Position numbers and translations under genes: made by a program
In this document: piece after piece, positions 18,318 to 26,946 of the stretch
Layout of the letters: every line of letters starts with the position of its first letter
Position numbering within the stretch: the first letter of the stretch is position 1
Source: Snodgrassella sp945267035
GTDB taxonomy: Bacteria > Pseudomonadota > Gammaproteobacteria > Burkholderiales > Neisseriaceae
Direction: 5' to 3'
NCBI RefSeq assembly: GCF_026535915.1
Contig: NZ_JAFNPF010000001.1
Coordinates: forward strand, 620,001-684,000
DNA length: 64,000 nt
The notes under the pieces: generated by a model
Databases searched by the model: none
Seen by the model: the letters and a program-made list of their open reading frames with translations, nothing else
Told to the model about the DNA's origin: nothing

Positions 18318-19493
18318 ATGCAACTGGTATATGATGTAGTAGAAGCAGCTGTCGGTGCCGCAGTCATTAAAGTTATCGGTATTGGTGGTGGTGGCTGTAA
18401 TGCTATAAATAACATGGTAGAAAATGCAGTAGGTGGAATTGAATTCATCAGCGCTAATACTGACGCGCAAAGCTTGCAGAACAGTAAGGCCTCCAAACGT
18501 ATACAGCTGGGGAATAATCTAACCCGCGGTCTTGGAGCAGGAGCAGATCCAGAAATTGGTCGTAATGCTGCTATGGAAGATCGCGAATCACTAGCCGATG
18601 CCATTCGTGGTGCCAACATGCTGTTTATTACCACTGGTATGGGTGGGGGAACCGGTACTGGTGCAGCTCCAGTCGTGGCTGAATTGGCGAAAGAAATGGG
18701 TATCCTTACCGTAGCCGTGGTGACCCGTCCTTTCGAATATGAAGGTAAACGCATTGAAGTGGCAAACCATGGTATTGAAACACTCAAAAATACCGTTGAT
18801 TCTTTAATCGTCATTCCAAACGATAAATTAATGTCTGCCTTGGGTGAAGATGTCAGTATGCGCGACGCTTTCCGCGCAGCAGACAGCGTGTTGCGCGATG
18901 CAGTAGCTGGTATTGCTGAAGTGATTACCAATCCAGGTATCATTAATCTTGACTTTGCCGACGTGAAAAACGTGATGAGTATCATGGGAATGGCCATGAT
19001 GGGTTCTGGTAATGCAGTAGGCGTTGATCGCGCCCGCATCGCTACCGAACAAGCAATTGCTAGTCCTCTATTGGATGATGTGACATTGGATGGTGCTCAG
19101 GGCGTGTTGGTGAACATCACTACAGCTCCAGGCTGCTTGAGAATGTCTGAATATAAAGAAATCATGAGCATGATTGATGAATACGCTCATCCAGAAGCTG
19201 CCTTGAAATACGGTACATCTGAAGATGAAAGCATGGAAGAAGGTGAAATTCGTGTGACCATCATTGCTACCGGCTTACAAGAGCAGAAGAATCTACAGCA
19301 ACAATCAAGCAATTTACGTGTAGTACACTCTGCACAAGCGACAGGTACCGATGATGCTTATCCTGATATTGGTAGCGTAGTGCGCTCTGGTCGCAGTGCC
19401 CGCAGCATGAATCTGGCGGCAGCCGATTTTTCTAATCAATCTGTATTGGATGATTTTGAAATTCCAGCTGTTATTCGTCGACAGGCAGATTAA
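18318..19493 (+). CDS. ftsZ: Cell division GTPase FtsZ
   Basis: 391 residues. The tubulin signature GGGTGTGAAP is in the N-terminal domain, with VIGIGGGGCNAINNM at the start of the nucleotide fold and NLDFADVKNVMS near the T7 loop. The C-terminal peptide DDFEIPAVIRRQAD is the conserved FtsA/ZipA-binding tail. It polymerises into the Z ring. ATG is preceded by AGGAGA at optimal spacing. It is the last gene of the dcw cluster and is followed by a strong terminator. Confidence 0.97.
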   Translation: MQLVYDVVEAAVGAAVIKVIGIGGGGCNAINNMVENAVGGIEFISANTDAQSLQNSKASKRIQLGNNLTRGLGAGADPEIGRNAAMEDRESLADAIRGANMLFITTGMGGGTGTGAAPVVAELAKEMGILTVAVVTRPFEYEGKRIEVANHGIETLKNTVDSLIVIPNDKLMSALGEDVSMRDAFRAADSVLRDAVAGIAEVITNPGIINLDFADVKNVMSIMGMAMMGSGNAVGVDRARIATEQAIASPLLDDVTLDGAQGVLVNITTAPGCLRMSEYKEIMSMIDEYAHPEAALKYGTSEDESMEEGEIRVTIIATGLQEQKNLQQQSSNLRVVHSAQATGTDDAYPDIGSVVRSGRSARSMNLAAADFSNQSVLDDFEIPAVIRRQAD

Positions 19494-19510
19494 TCGTATA
19501 TGATCGATGG

Positions 19511-19542
19511 AGCTGTCCAGAGTTGTTCTGGACAGCTTTTTT
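19511..19542 (+). terminator. Rho-independent terminator of the dcw cluster
   Basis: AGCTGTCCAGA (19511-19521) pairs perfectly with TCTGGACAGCT (19527-19537) around a GTTGT loop, followed directly by a run of six T. It lies 18 bp after the ftsZ stop. Confidence 0.9.
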
Positions 19543-19660
19543 AATTGTTAGCGAATAACTTATTTTGCTGTAAGGCAAAATGCAGATAAAAACTGCCGGT
19601 AAATGGGGTAAAAAACGACAGATTTGTCGATTAATTTAATATAAAATTAATCAATATTTG

Positions 19661-19689
19661 TCATTGATTGTTAATAAAAATCATTGATT
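19661..19689. repeat. Direct repeat TCATTGATT, 20 bp apart, upstream of parC
   Basis: TCATTGATT occurs at 19661-19669 and again at 19681-19689, two helical turns apart, about 26 bp before the -35 element of the parC promoter. The surrounding sequence is very AT-rich. It could be a regulator site; no known consensus is recognised. Confidence 0.35.
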
Positions 19690-19714
19690 TAATCCAGATA
19701 AGCAGCATACAGTT

Positions 19715-19743
19715 TTGGTAACAAAACAGTAATCCCTTACAAT
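19715..19743 (+). promoter_or_regulatory. Candidate parC promoter
   Basis: TTGGTA (19715-19720) and TACAAT (19738-19743) are 17 bp apart and lie 45 bp before the parC start. The rest of the 295 bp ftsZ-parC gap is AT-rich with no other gene. Confidence 0.5.
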
Positions 19744-19788
19744 AAAAGTCTGTGACTTTTTTCTGCACTCAAGTTAAGTTTATTGAAT

Positions 19789-22107
19789 ATGAATGATGTT
19801 ACTTCCCAACCCAATCGTTCCGATGATTATTTATTACTCGGTCAATACGCTGAACAGGCTTACCTATCCTATGCAATGAGCGTAGTGAAGGGACGGGCTT
19901 TACCGGATGTTGCTGATGGTCAAAAGCCAGTGCAGCGACGCATCTTGTATGCGATGAAAGACATGGGATTGGTACATGGTGCTAAACCGGTGAAATCAGC
20001 GCGTGTAGTCGGCGAAATCCTCGGTAAATATCATCCGCATGGTGATGCGTCTGCCTATGATGCGATGGTGCGTATGGCACAGGATTTTGTGTTGCGCTAT
20101 CCATTAATTGATGGCATCGGAAATTTTGGCTCGCGCGATGGCGATAGTGCGGCAGCTATGCGCTATACCGAAGCCAGATTGACACCCATGGCGGAATTAC
20201 TGTTGTCCGAAATCGACATGGGCACAGTCGATTTTATTCCAAACTATGATGGGGCTTTTGTTGAACCAATGGTACTACCAGCGCGATTGCCTATGGTGCT
20301 ACTCAACGGTGCTTCTGGCATTGCTGTGGGATTGGCAACTGAAATTCCTTCGCATAATTTGAGAGAAGTCAGTGCCGCGGCAGTAGCATTATTAAAGCAG
20401 CCGGATTTGGATACTGCCGGGCTGATGGAATATATACCCGGGCCAGATTTTGCCGGTGGTGCGCAGATTATCAGTAAAAAAGAAGATATACAGACTATCT
20501 ATACTCAGGGTAAGGGCAGCATCCGTGTGCGTGCACGCTATGAAATCGAAAAAATGGCCCGTGGTCACTGGCGTGCCATTGTCACCGAATTACCCCCCGG
20601 TACCTCTGCACAAAAAATTCTGGCAGAAATAGAAGAACAGACCAATCCCAAGCCTAAAACCGGTAAAAAAAATCTGTCTCAAGAGCAACAAAATACCCGC
20701 ACATTAATGCTCTCTCTGTTAGATAGAGTCAGGGATGAATCAGACGGTCAAGCGCCGGTGCGTCTGGTATTCGAGCCTAAATCTAGCCGTCAGAATCCCG
20801 ATGATTTTATGAATACCCTGATGGCTCAGACCAGTTTAGAAGGCAACGTACCAGTCAATCTGGTTATGATGGGCCAAGATAATCGGCCGGCACAAAAAAA
20901 TCTAAGTCAAATTTTACAGGAATGGTTGAGCTTCCGTTTAAAGACCATTACCCGTCGCTTACAATATCGTTTGGAACAAGTAGAAAAACGCATTCATATT
21001 CTCGAAGGTCGACAAATAGCGTTTCTCCACATTGATGAAGTCATTCGGGTAATACGCGAATCTGATGAACCGAAAGAAGAATTAATAGCTGCATTCGGTT
21101 TGAGCACCATTCAAGCAGAAGATATTCTGGAAATACGTTTACGCCAACTGGCACGTTTAGAATGGATTAAACTTGAAACAGAATTAAATAAACTGCAACA
21201 GGAACGCAGTGAATTGACCACTTTGTTGCAAGATGAAAAAGCCAAAAAGAAATTGCTTATTAAAGAAATTGAATCTGATACCAAAACGTATGGAGATGAT
21301 CGACGAACTTTAATTGAGGCTGCAGATCGGGCCACCTTAACCCAAACTACTGCGGATGAGCCGATTACCTTAATCTTATCTAAACAAGGTTGGCTCAAGA
21401 CCCGTGTTGGTCACCATCTGGATTTGAGTCAAACCACCTTTAAAGAAGGTGATTATCTGTTACAGACTATTGAAAGTCGAACAATCTGGCCAGTCGTGCT
21501 GTTAGATTCACAAGGTCGGACATATACCGTTGATGCAGCCAGTATCCCTGGTGGTCGGGGCGATGGGGTTCCGGTTGGCTCTTTAGTAGAGCTGGCAAAA
21601 GGGGTTGAAATTGTTGCCATCATCAGCGCCTTACCTGATCAATATTATTTATTGGCCAACAGCAGTGGCTATGGTTTCATCGTCCAGATGAAAGATCTGG
21701 TTAGTCGCACCAAAAATGGCAAGGTGGTGATGACACTGAATGAAAATGAAACCATGTTAGCTCCTGTCAAGGTATCAGCCACAGGGGTAAGTTCACCTGA
21801 AAGTATCAACGTAGTTTCCCTATCCAGTGCCAATCGCTTGCTGGCTTTTCCTTTAAGCGAACTTAAAATCATGAGTAAAGGGCGTGGATTACAAATAATG
21901 AGCTTGCCCAAAGGTGAGACACTGCAGTTTATTAGTCTAATAGAAGGTGGAGAATTTGTATTGGAAACACGTGGCAAGCGCGGTGCCAATCATCGCGAGG
22001 TTTTACGCATTCAGGATATCGTTAATAAGCGCGGTCATAAAGGCAAAGAGCTTTCCGTTAATGGCAGTATTATCGCTGTCTGTGGTGATGTGACCAATAA
22101 AAGTTGA
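19789..22107 (+). CDS. parC: DNA topoisomerase IV subunit A
   Basis: 772 residues. The breakage-reunion domain holds the catalytic tyrosine at residue 126 (in AAAMRYTEARL). The tower and coiled-coil regions follow, then a C-terminal beta-pinwheel with degenerate GyrA-box-like strands. It unlinks daughter chromosomes with ParE, which is not in this window. In the quinolone region the sequence is GDASAYDAM: Ala at 87 and Asp at 91, where gonococcal ParC has Ser and Glu. Start: ATG 19789 rather than in-frame TTG 19783. The next gene starts 5 bp after the stop. Confidence 0.95.
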   Translation: MNDVTSQPNRSDDYLLLGQYAEQAYLSYAMSVVKGRALPDVADGQKPVQRRILYAMKDMGLVHGAKPVKSARVVGEILGKYHPHGDASAYDAMVRMAQDFVLRYPLIDGIGNFGSRDGDSAAAMRYTEARLTPMAELLLSEIDMGTVDFIPNYDGAFVEPMVLPARLPMVLLNGASGIAVGLATEIPSHNLREVSAAAVALLKQPDLDTAGLMEYIPGPDFAGGAQIISKKEDIQTIYTQGKGSIRVRARYEIEKMARGHWRAIVTELPPGTSAQKILAEIEEQTNPKPKTGKKNLSQEQQNTRTLMLSLLDRVRDESDGQAPVRLVFEPKSSRQNPDDFMNTLMAQTSLEGNVPVNLVMMGQDNRPAQKNLSQILQEWLSFRLKTITRRLQYRLEQVEKRIHILEGRQIAFLHIDEVIRVIRESDEPKEELIAAFGLSTIQAEDILEIRLRQLARLEWIKLETELNKLQQERSELTTLLQDEKAKKKLLIKEIESDTKTYGDDRRTLIEAADRATLTQTTADEPITLILSKQGWLKTRVGHHLDLSQTTFKEGDYLLQTIESRTIWPVVLLDSQGRTYTVDAASIPGGRGDGVPVGSLVELAKGVEIVAIISALPDQYYLLANSSGYGFIVQMKDLVSRTKNGKVVMTLNENETMLAPVKVSATGVSSPESINVVSLSSANRLLAFPLSELKIMSKGRGLQIMSLPKGETLQFISLIEGGEFVLETRGKRGANHREVLRIQDIVNKRGHKGKELSVNGSIIAVCGDVTNKS

Positions 22108-22112
22108 CGGTT

Positions 22113-23687
22113 ATGAAAAAAGCGGTAACTGGCTGGCAGCCTTATCTGGACAGACTTTCAGCTTTGCTGAATATTGCCCGGGTCAGTTTGTTGTTTTCGA
22201 TTATGACCTTTTATATTCTCACCCGAGATGTAGATGGATTAGGATTGTCGGAAGCAACCTTTAATAAGATCGAACTGTATAGCTGGATAAGTCTGTACGG
22301 TTTTCTCATCGTCTTTTCTATGGTGATGCCTCGCTGGCAGAATCAGACAGATTCATTACCCAATGTTTACTCTGTTGTAGACATCACCATGATCGCTTGG
22401 TTGATGACGATGGCCGGAGGAGTGGATAGTGGCTTTGGCATTTTAATCTTACCTTTTGTTGCTTCAGCCTGTATGTATAGCCGTGGTCGTTATCCGATGA
22501 TCTATGCGAGCTATGTTTCCTTACTGATCAGTTTTATTACCGTTTTACAAGTTACCCGTAATGGCTTAGATTATTTCAGTATACGCATAGGTACTATCGC
22601 CATTATGCTGATGGTTGCCGCTTATTTGGTGGCTGGTCTGACTGCATTCGCAGCCAAAACTTTGGCGCGCTCGCAAAATCAGCAGCTTATCCAATCACAA
22701 ATGTTGAGCAATTATAAAAATTTATTGGTGCGTGCTTTTAACTTTGTGCAGGAAGCGGTAGTTGTTCTGGATGAGGCTGGTGTGATCTGGTTGATGAATC
22801 GACGAGCACAGAATTTTTTTCCTCATTTACTGGTGGACAAAAAAACCAGCTTATTTCGGGAGATACAGATTGAGTGGTTGCGGCGTAAAAGACATCTTTT
22901 TGAATGTAGTTGTACACTGGGAAAATGGCCGATGCGAGTACGGGTGCGGATGTTGCATGAAGCAAATAAGCCGTTATTAATTCTGTCGATGCGTTCCGAA
23001 ACGGAAATTGATCAAGAGGCCATGGCTATCAAGCTGGCTTCATTGGGACAACTAACAGCTAATTTGGCGCATGAAATACGCAATCCATTGTCTGCTATTC
23101 GTCAAGCAAACGGGTTGCTACAGGAAGATGAACAAAATACTGCCCAATTACGCTTATTTCATATCATCGAAAAAAATATCGGACGCATTGATAAAATGCT
23201 GGAAGACATCAGTACATTAAATAAGCGAGACAAAATTGATAAACATTCAGTTGATTTCAAAGCATTCTGGTTAGCATTTCTGCAAGAATTTATGATGATA
23301 AAGCCAGAGGCTGAAAATTGCATTCAGCTGTCGATGGGTCATCATCCACTGTATTTGTGGTGTGATCCTGTACATTTGCAGCAAATAATGTGGAATCTGA
23401 TGAACAATGCTTGGCGCCATAGCAAGCAGGATAATAATGCCATACAAGTTTTATTACGTGAACGAGGTCGCGATAAAATAGCCATTATGGTGGTTGATAA
23501 TGGGGCAGGCGTCAGTGTAGAAAATCAATTACGCCTTTTTGAACCATTTTTCACCACTGAATCCGGGGGGACAGGGCTAGGATTGTATGTGGCGCGTGAA
23601 CTAGCTCAAGCTAACCATGGACAACTGAGTTATCGCCCTAAATTAAATGGATTCGAACTGATTTTACCAAGGATGCTAGATGAGTAA
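22113..23687 (+). CDS. pilS: Membrane sensor histidine kinase, PilS-like
   Basis: 524 residues. About six membrane helices occupy residues 20-190 (for example LLFSIMTFYIL, ISLYGFLIVFSMVM, IMLMVAAYLVAGL). A PAS-like segment follows, then the dimerisation/phosphoacceptor box LTANLAHEIRNPLSAIRQ and an ATPase domain with N-box WNLMNNAWRHS, DNGAGVS and GGTGLGLYVAREL. N-terminal six-helix topology plus LAHEIRNPLSAIRQA is the PilS type, which controls type IV pilin transcription. An in-frame TTG at 22104 would overlap parC; ATG 22113 is preferred. It overlaps pilR by 8 bp. Confidence 0.8.
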   Translation: MKKAVTGWQPYLDRLSALLNIARVSLLFSIMTFYILTRDVDGLGLSEATFNKIELYSWISLYGFLIVFSMVMPRWQNQTDSLPNVYSVVDITMIAWLMTMAGGVDSGFGILILPFVASACMYSRGRYPMIYASYVSLLISFITVLQVTRNGLDYFSIRIGTIAIMLMVAAYLVAGLTAFAAKTLARSQNQQLIQSQMLSNYKNLLVRAFNFVQEAVVVLDEAGVIWLMNRRAQNFFPHLLVDKKTSLFREIQIEWLRRKRHLFECSCTLGKWPMRVRVRMLHEANKPLLILSMRSETEIDQEAMAIKLASLGQLTANLAHEIRNPLSAIRQANGLLQEDEQNTAQLRLFHIIEKNIGRIDKMLEDISTLNKRDKIDKHSVDFKAFWLAFLQEFMMIKPEAENCIQLSMGHHPLYLWCDPVHLQQIMWNLMNNAWRHSKQDNNAIQVLLRERGRDKIAIMVVDNGAGVSVENQLRLFEPFFTTESGGTGLGLYVARELAQANHGQLSYRPKLNGFELILPRMLDE

Positions 23688-25161
23688 CCAAATAGAATTA
23701 AAAAAACCGGTACTGGTCATAGATGATGAGGCTGATATACGTGATCTGATGGAAATAACCTTAATTAAAATGGGTTTATCAGTGCACACAGCGGTAGGCG
23801 TTGAGGCGGCAAAAAAAGCGTTAGATAAACAGGCTTTTTCGCTGGTATTAACAGATATGCGTATGCCAGATGGTTCCGGGCTGGAAGTAGTGGATTATAT
23901 TCTTAGCAAAAATCTGGATACACCCGTTGCCGTCATTACAGCTTATGGTAGTGCAGAGCAGGCAGTAGAAGCTTTAAAAAACGGAGCTTTTGACTATTTG
24001 CAAAAACCCATTACTTTGGCTCAATTACGCACATTGGTTAAATCAGTTTTTAAAATTAACAGTGATCAGATTGAAGAGGAAGTATCTAATCAACCCAATA
24101 TCAAAAATAAAGTAACCAGCAAAAATCAGTTAGATGATAAAAAAGGCAGCAATGCAGTTAAGAATCGACCCAATGAGCGATTACTTGGGAATTCACCACT
24201 TATCGCTGAAGTACGCCAACTGGTCGCTAAACTGTCCAATACAAATGTTCCAGTCTATATTGCCGGAGAGTCTGGCAGCGGTAAAGAACAGGCTGCACGT
24301 AGTATCCATGAACAATCTGCCCGTTGTCATAAACCATTTGTGGCAGTCAATTGTGGTGCTATTCCTGAAGCTTTGATGGAAAGTGAATTTTTCGGGTATA
24401 AAAAAGGCAGTTTTACCGGTGCAGATAAAGACAAAGATGGTTTTTTTCAGTATGCAGATGGTGGTACCTTATTTTTAGATGAAGTTGCGGATCTGCCTTT
24501 ATCAATGCAGGTCAAATTACTGCGGGTAATTCAAGAACGAGCAGTACGCCGAATTGGTGAAATGGAAGAAAAACAGATAGATGTTCGTTTAATCTGCGCC
24601 ACGCACAAAGATCTGAATGCCCTAGTTGAGTCAGGTCAATTTCGACAGGACTTATTTTATCGATTAAATGTTGTATCGATGACCATGCCACCATTGCGTG
24701 AATTACGCGATGATCTTCCCGAGTTGATTAAAATTTTGTTGCGCAGATTACCTCAGGCTAATCAGCTTACCCTGACGCAAGCTGCTAAGAAAGCTTTATG
24801 GCAATATAATTATCCAGGCAATTTCCGTGAACTGGAAAATATTCTTGAGCGGGCCGTGGCATTGTCAAAAAATAATCAGATTGACATCGATGATCTACAA
24901 ATTCAAAGCCATCAATTTGCAGCGAACAATACCGCAATCGCTAAAATCAATTCTGATCCGAAAAAGGTGGCTGTTGCAGATAGCATTGACAATTTTCATC
25001 TAGGTCAAACACAGATTCAGGATTATCTGGATGATGTTGAGCGCCGCATTCTAGAGCAGGCACTTGCTCAAACACGATTTAATCGTACGCAGGCAGCTAA
25101 ATTACTCGGCATCAGTTTTCGTTCGATGCGCTACCGCATGGAACGATTAGGTATTAGCTAA
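23680..25161 (+). CDS. pilR: Sigma-54-dependent response regulator, PilR-like
   Basis: 493 residues. The receiver domain has the phosphoacceptor Asp in LVLTDMRMPDGSG. A linker rich in Asn/Lys follows, then an AAA+ domain with Walker A AGESGSGKEQ, the sigma-54 contact loop GSFTGA (GAFTGA variant, as in PilR), and Walker B GGTLFLDEVADLP. The C-terminal Fis-type helix-turn-helix ends NRTQAAKLLGISFRSMRYRM; FRSMRYR is characteristic of PilR. It is coupled to pilS and to rsmJ (1-bp overlap). It needs RpoN, which is not in this window. Confidence 0.82.
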   Translation: MSNQIELKKPVLVIDDEADIRDLMEITLIKMGLSVHTAVGVEAAKKALDKQAFSLVLTDMRMPDGSGLEVVDYILSKNLDTPVAVITAYGSAEQAVEALKNGAFDYLQKPITLAQLRTLVKSVFKINSDQIEEEVSNQPNIKNKVTSKNQLDDKKGSNAVKNRPNERLLGNSPLIAEVRQLVAKLSNTNVPVYIAGESGSGKEQAARSIHEQSARCHKPFVAVNCGAIPEALMESEFFGYKKGSFTGADKDKDGFFQYADGGTLFLDEVADLPLSMQVKLLRVIQERAVRRIGEMEEKQIDVRLICATHKDLNALVESGQFRQDLFYRLNVVSMTMPPLRELRDDLPELIKILLRRLPQANQLTLTQAAKKALWQYNYPGNFRELENILERAVALSKNNQIDIDDLQIQSHQFAANNTAIAKINSDPKKVAVADSIDNFHLGQTQIQDYLDDVERRILEQALAQTRFNRTQAAKLLGISFRSMRYRMERLGIS

Positions 25162-25928
25162 TGGTAGAGTCGTTAACAACCTTAATCTGCATCACGCCAT
25201 TGCCCGAATGGTTGCAGCTCCAACTACTGCCATTATTGGATAATAGTGACATGGTTATGCAATCCCAGCCTCCACTTCAAGGTCTGTATCTCATCTACGA
25301 TGAACAAGGGCTTGGTTTGGCTCGGGCAGGAGAAAAAGGCATTGTGCGTGTTGATTTTGTAGCCGGTAAGTCGCGTCACCGTAGGTTATTTGGTGGCGGA
25401 GAGTTACTCTCGCGTGCAGTTCAGGCAAAAAATCAGCCCGTTGTGTGGGATGCTACTGGTGGATTAGGTCGTGACGCATTTGTTCTGGCTTCTTTAGGCT
25501 TGAAAACAATTATATTTGAACGTAATTTTATTATTTATTTGTTGCTGTCAGATGGTTTGTATCGTGGAGCAAATGATCCAGATACCGCCGAAGTGATGCA
25601 GCGGATACAACTGCATTATGGCAGCATCAGTAGTTTACCAACAGATTGGCAGATCGACGCAAAACCGGATGTGGTCTATCTGGATCCCATGTATCCGCAA
25701 AAACAGAAATCTGCAGCAGTAAAAAAAGAAATGGCCTATTTTCATCTACTATTGGGTAATGCAGAGCTGGAAAACGATAAGGCTTTACTGCAAGCAGCTC
25801 AGAGGCTAGCTCAAAAACGGGTGATCGTGAAGCGTCCGGCAAATGGGGTGTTTTTAGCGGATGTACAGCCAGCCTTCCAATATCAAGGTAAAACCACACG
25901 ATTTGATGGATATCTACCTCAAGTATAA
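25161..25928 (+). CDS. rsmJ: 16S rRNA (guanine-1516 N2)-methyltransferase RsmJ
   Basis: 255 residues. LVYDEQGLGL-like N-terminus, VDFVAGKSRHRRLFGGG, the SAM motif VWDATGGLGRDAFVLASLG, and the catalytic VVYLDPMYPQKQKSAAVKKEM together identify RsmJ (YhiQ). It methylates G1516 of 16S rRNA. The ATG overlaps the pilR stop by one base, so it is the third gene of the pilS-pilR-rsmJ unit. It is the last intact gene before the AT-rich accessory stretch. Confidence 0.9.
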   Translation: MVESLTTLICITPLPEWLQLQLLPLLDNSDMVMQSQPPLQGLYLIYDEQGLGLARAGEKGIVRVDFVAGKSRHRRLFGGGELLSRAVQAKNQPVVWDATGGLGRDAFVLASLGLKTIIFERNFIIYLLLSDGLYRGANDPDTAEVMQRIQLHYGSISSLPTDWQIDAKPDVVYLDPMYPQKQKSAAVKKEMAYFHLLLGNAELENDKALLQAAQRLAQKRVIVKRPANGVFLADVQPAFQYQGKTTRFDGYLPQV

Positions 25929-26103
25929 ATTCTTTTTATTTTAAAACCGTGTTTCTTTATCTAATTGAAAATAAACACTATTGTTCAGATTTAGCTATTA
26001 ATCAAAGATAAGCAGAAGTTACTTCAAATAAATTCAAAATCAAATGCCTAAATGGAAATATATTAATAGAAAATACACGTTCAATTAAGTACTAAATCAC
26101 TGA

Positions 26104-26539
26104 TTAAAAAAATGAATTAATAGATTTAGACGTACTCGTGTTTCCTTATGAAAAAGTATTCAATGTAGAAATAACGGGTATTGCTAATTCCGAATATAAA
26201 TTTGTTTATGGTAAAAATACAGTTTATCTGAATTTAAGAAAAATAATCTAAATGATATTCTCCATGAGGATCAGGATATTGGTTTGGTCATTCAAGTCAA
26301 TAATAAATTGCCAATAGATGAAAATAATATAATTCTAGGTGGAGAAGGGAAAATGGGAATGAGGGTTTTATAGTATGTACAGATATTCTGAAGCAAGAAA
26401 AAGGGTTTTCCTTTCTTCAGAATCTAATCCATTTGCCAAAATAGAGAAAAAAAATAATTTAGATTATGTTTGCTCTACTTTTAAATTTTGGATAAAAATT
26501 GATCCAGATATTGTGCAGATTGAAAAAATAGTAAAATAA
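26104..26539 (+). pseudogene. Decayed AT-rich ORF of unknown family
   Basis: Three consecutive open segments in different frames read as one broken protein. The first (from about 26104) contains VLVFPYEKVFNVEITG and stops near 26251. The second continues with GLVIQVNNKLPIDENN and stops at 26373. The third is a 54-codon ORF at 26375-26539 (start MYRYSEARKR) ending just before a terminator. Codon use is very AT-rich, unlike the flanking genes. I do not recognise the family. The 175 bp before it hold nothing identifiable. Confidence 0.4.
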
Positions 26540-26547
26540 ATAAAAAC

Positions 26548-26571
26548 GCCAACCTTAAAGTTGGCTTTTTA
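26548..26571 (+). terminator. Rho-independent terminator after the decayed ORF
   Basis: GCCAAC (26548-26553) and GTTGGC (26560-26565) form a stem around CTTAAA, followed by five T. It sits 8 bp after the stop of the last ORF fragment, so it probably terminated the gene now decayed. Confidence 0.7.
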
Positions 26572-26611
26572 TTTAAGAATTATTATGCAGTTTATTTAAC
26601 AGTTCTCATTT

Positions 26612-26742
26612 TACTAGTAGGGAGAAGCGCCTTAACAAGCGAAAGGAGGTGGCCTAGTTCTAAGGGAGAATGGCAGAGTGTAAGCCGTGTGCACCCCTTT
26701 CCCGCCCAAAGGGTTGTTTGCCCGATATTAGCTAAAGATCTA
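26612..26742. other. GC-richer block of about 130 bp inside AT-rich DNA
   Basis: This block is clearly richer in G+C than both flanks. The minus strand is open for about 45 codons (contains the peptide KGCTRLTLCHSPLELGHLL) without a start codon in context; the plus strand has a 22-codon ORF from an ATG near 26671. It looks like a fragment inserted from elsewhere or a structured RNA. I do not recognise it. Confidence 0.4.
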
Positions 26743-26748
26743 AATAAA

Positions 26749-26911
26749 TTGATGGCTTAAAGTAAAAAATGTAGAAGGGAATGATACTTTATTTTTTGAG
26801 AATTTCACGACCAATAAAATAAACTATTTAATTAAAACCCATGACTTATCTCAGATCTCAAAAAGATATTATTTAAAAAAAATTTATAAAAAAATTTCTA
26901 ATCAGAACTAA
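26749..26911 (+). pseudogene. Second decayed AT-rich ORF fragment
   Basis: An open frame without a start codon (contains VEGNDTLFFENFTTNKINYL) ends at TAA 26909-26911, 35 bp before the DUF4272 gene. It appears to be the tail of a degraded gene. Family not recognised. Confidence 0.35.
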
Positions 26912-26946
26912 AAGTATATTTTACATAGAATAAAGGAAAATTATCC

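Noticed and set aside
18305..19039. A 244-codon minus-strand ORF opposite ftsZ
   Set aside because: Pro/Ser/Thr/Ile-rich shadow of the ftsZ codon pattern; no homologue features.
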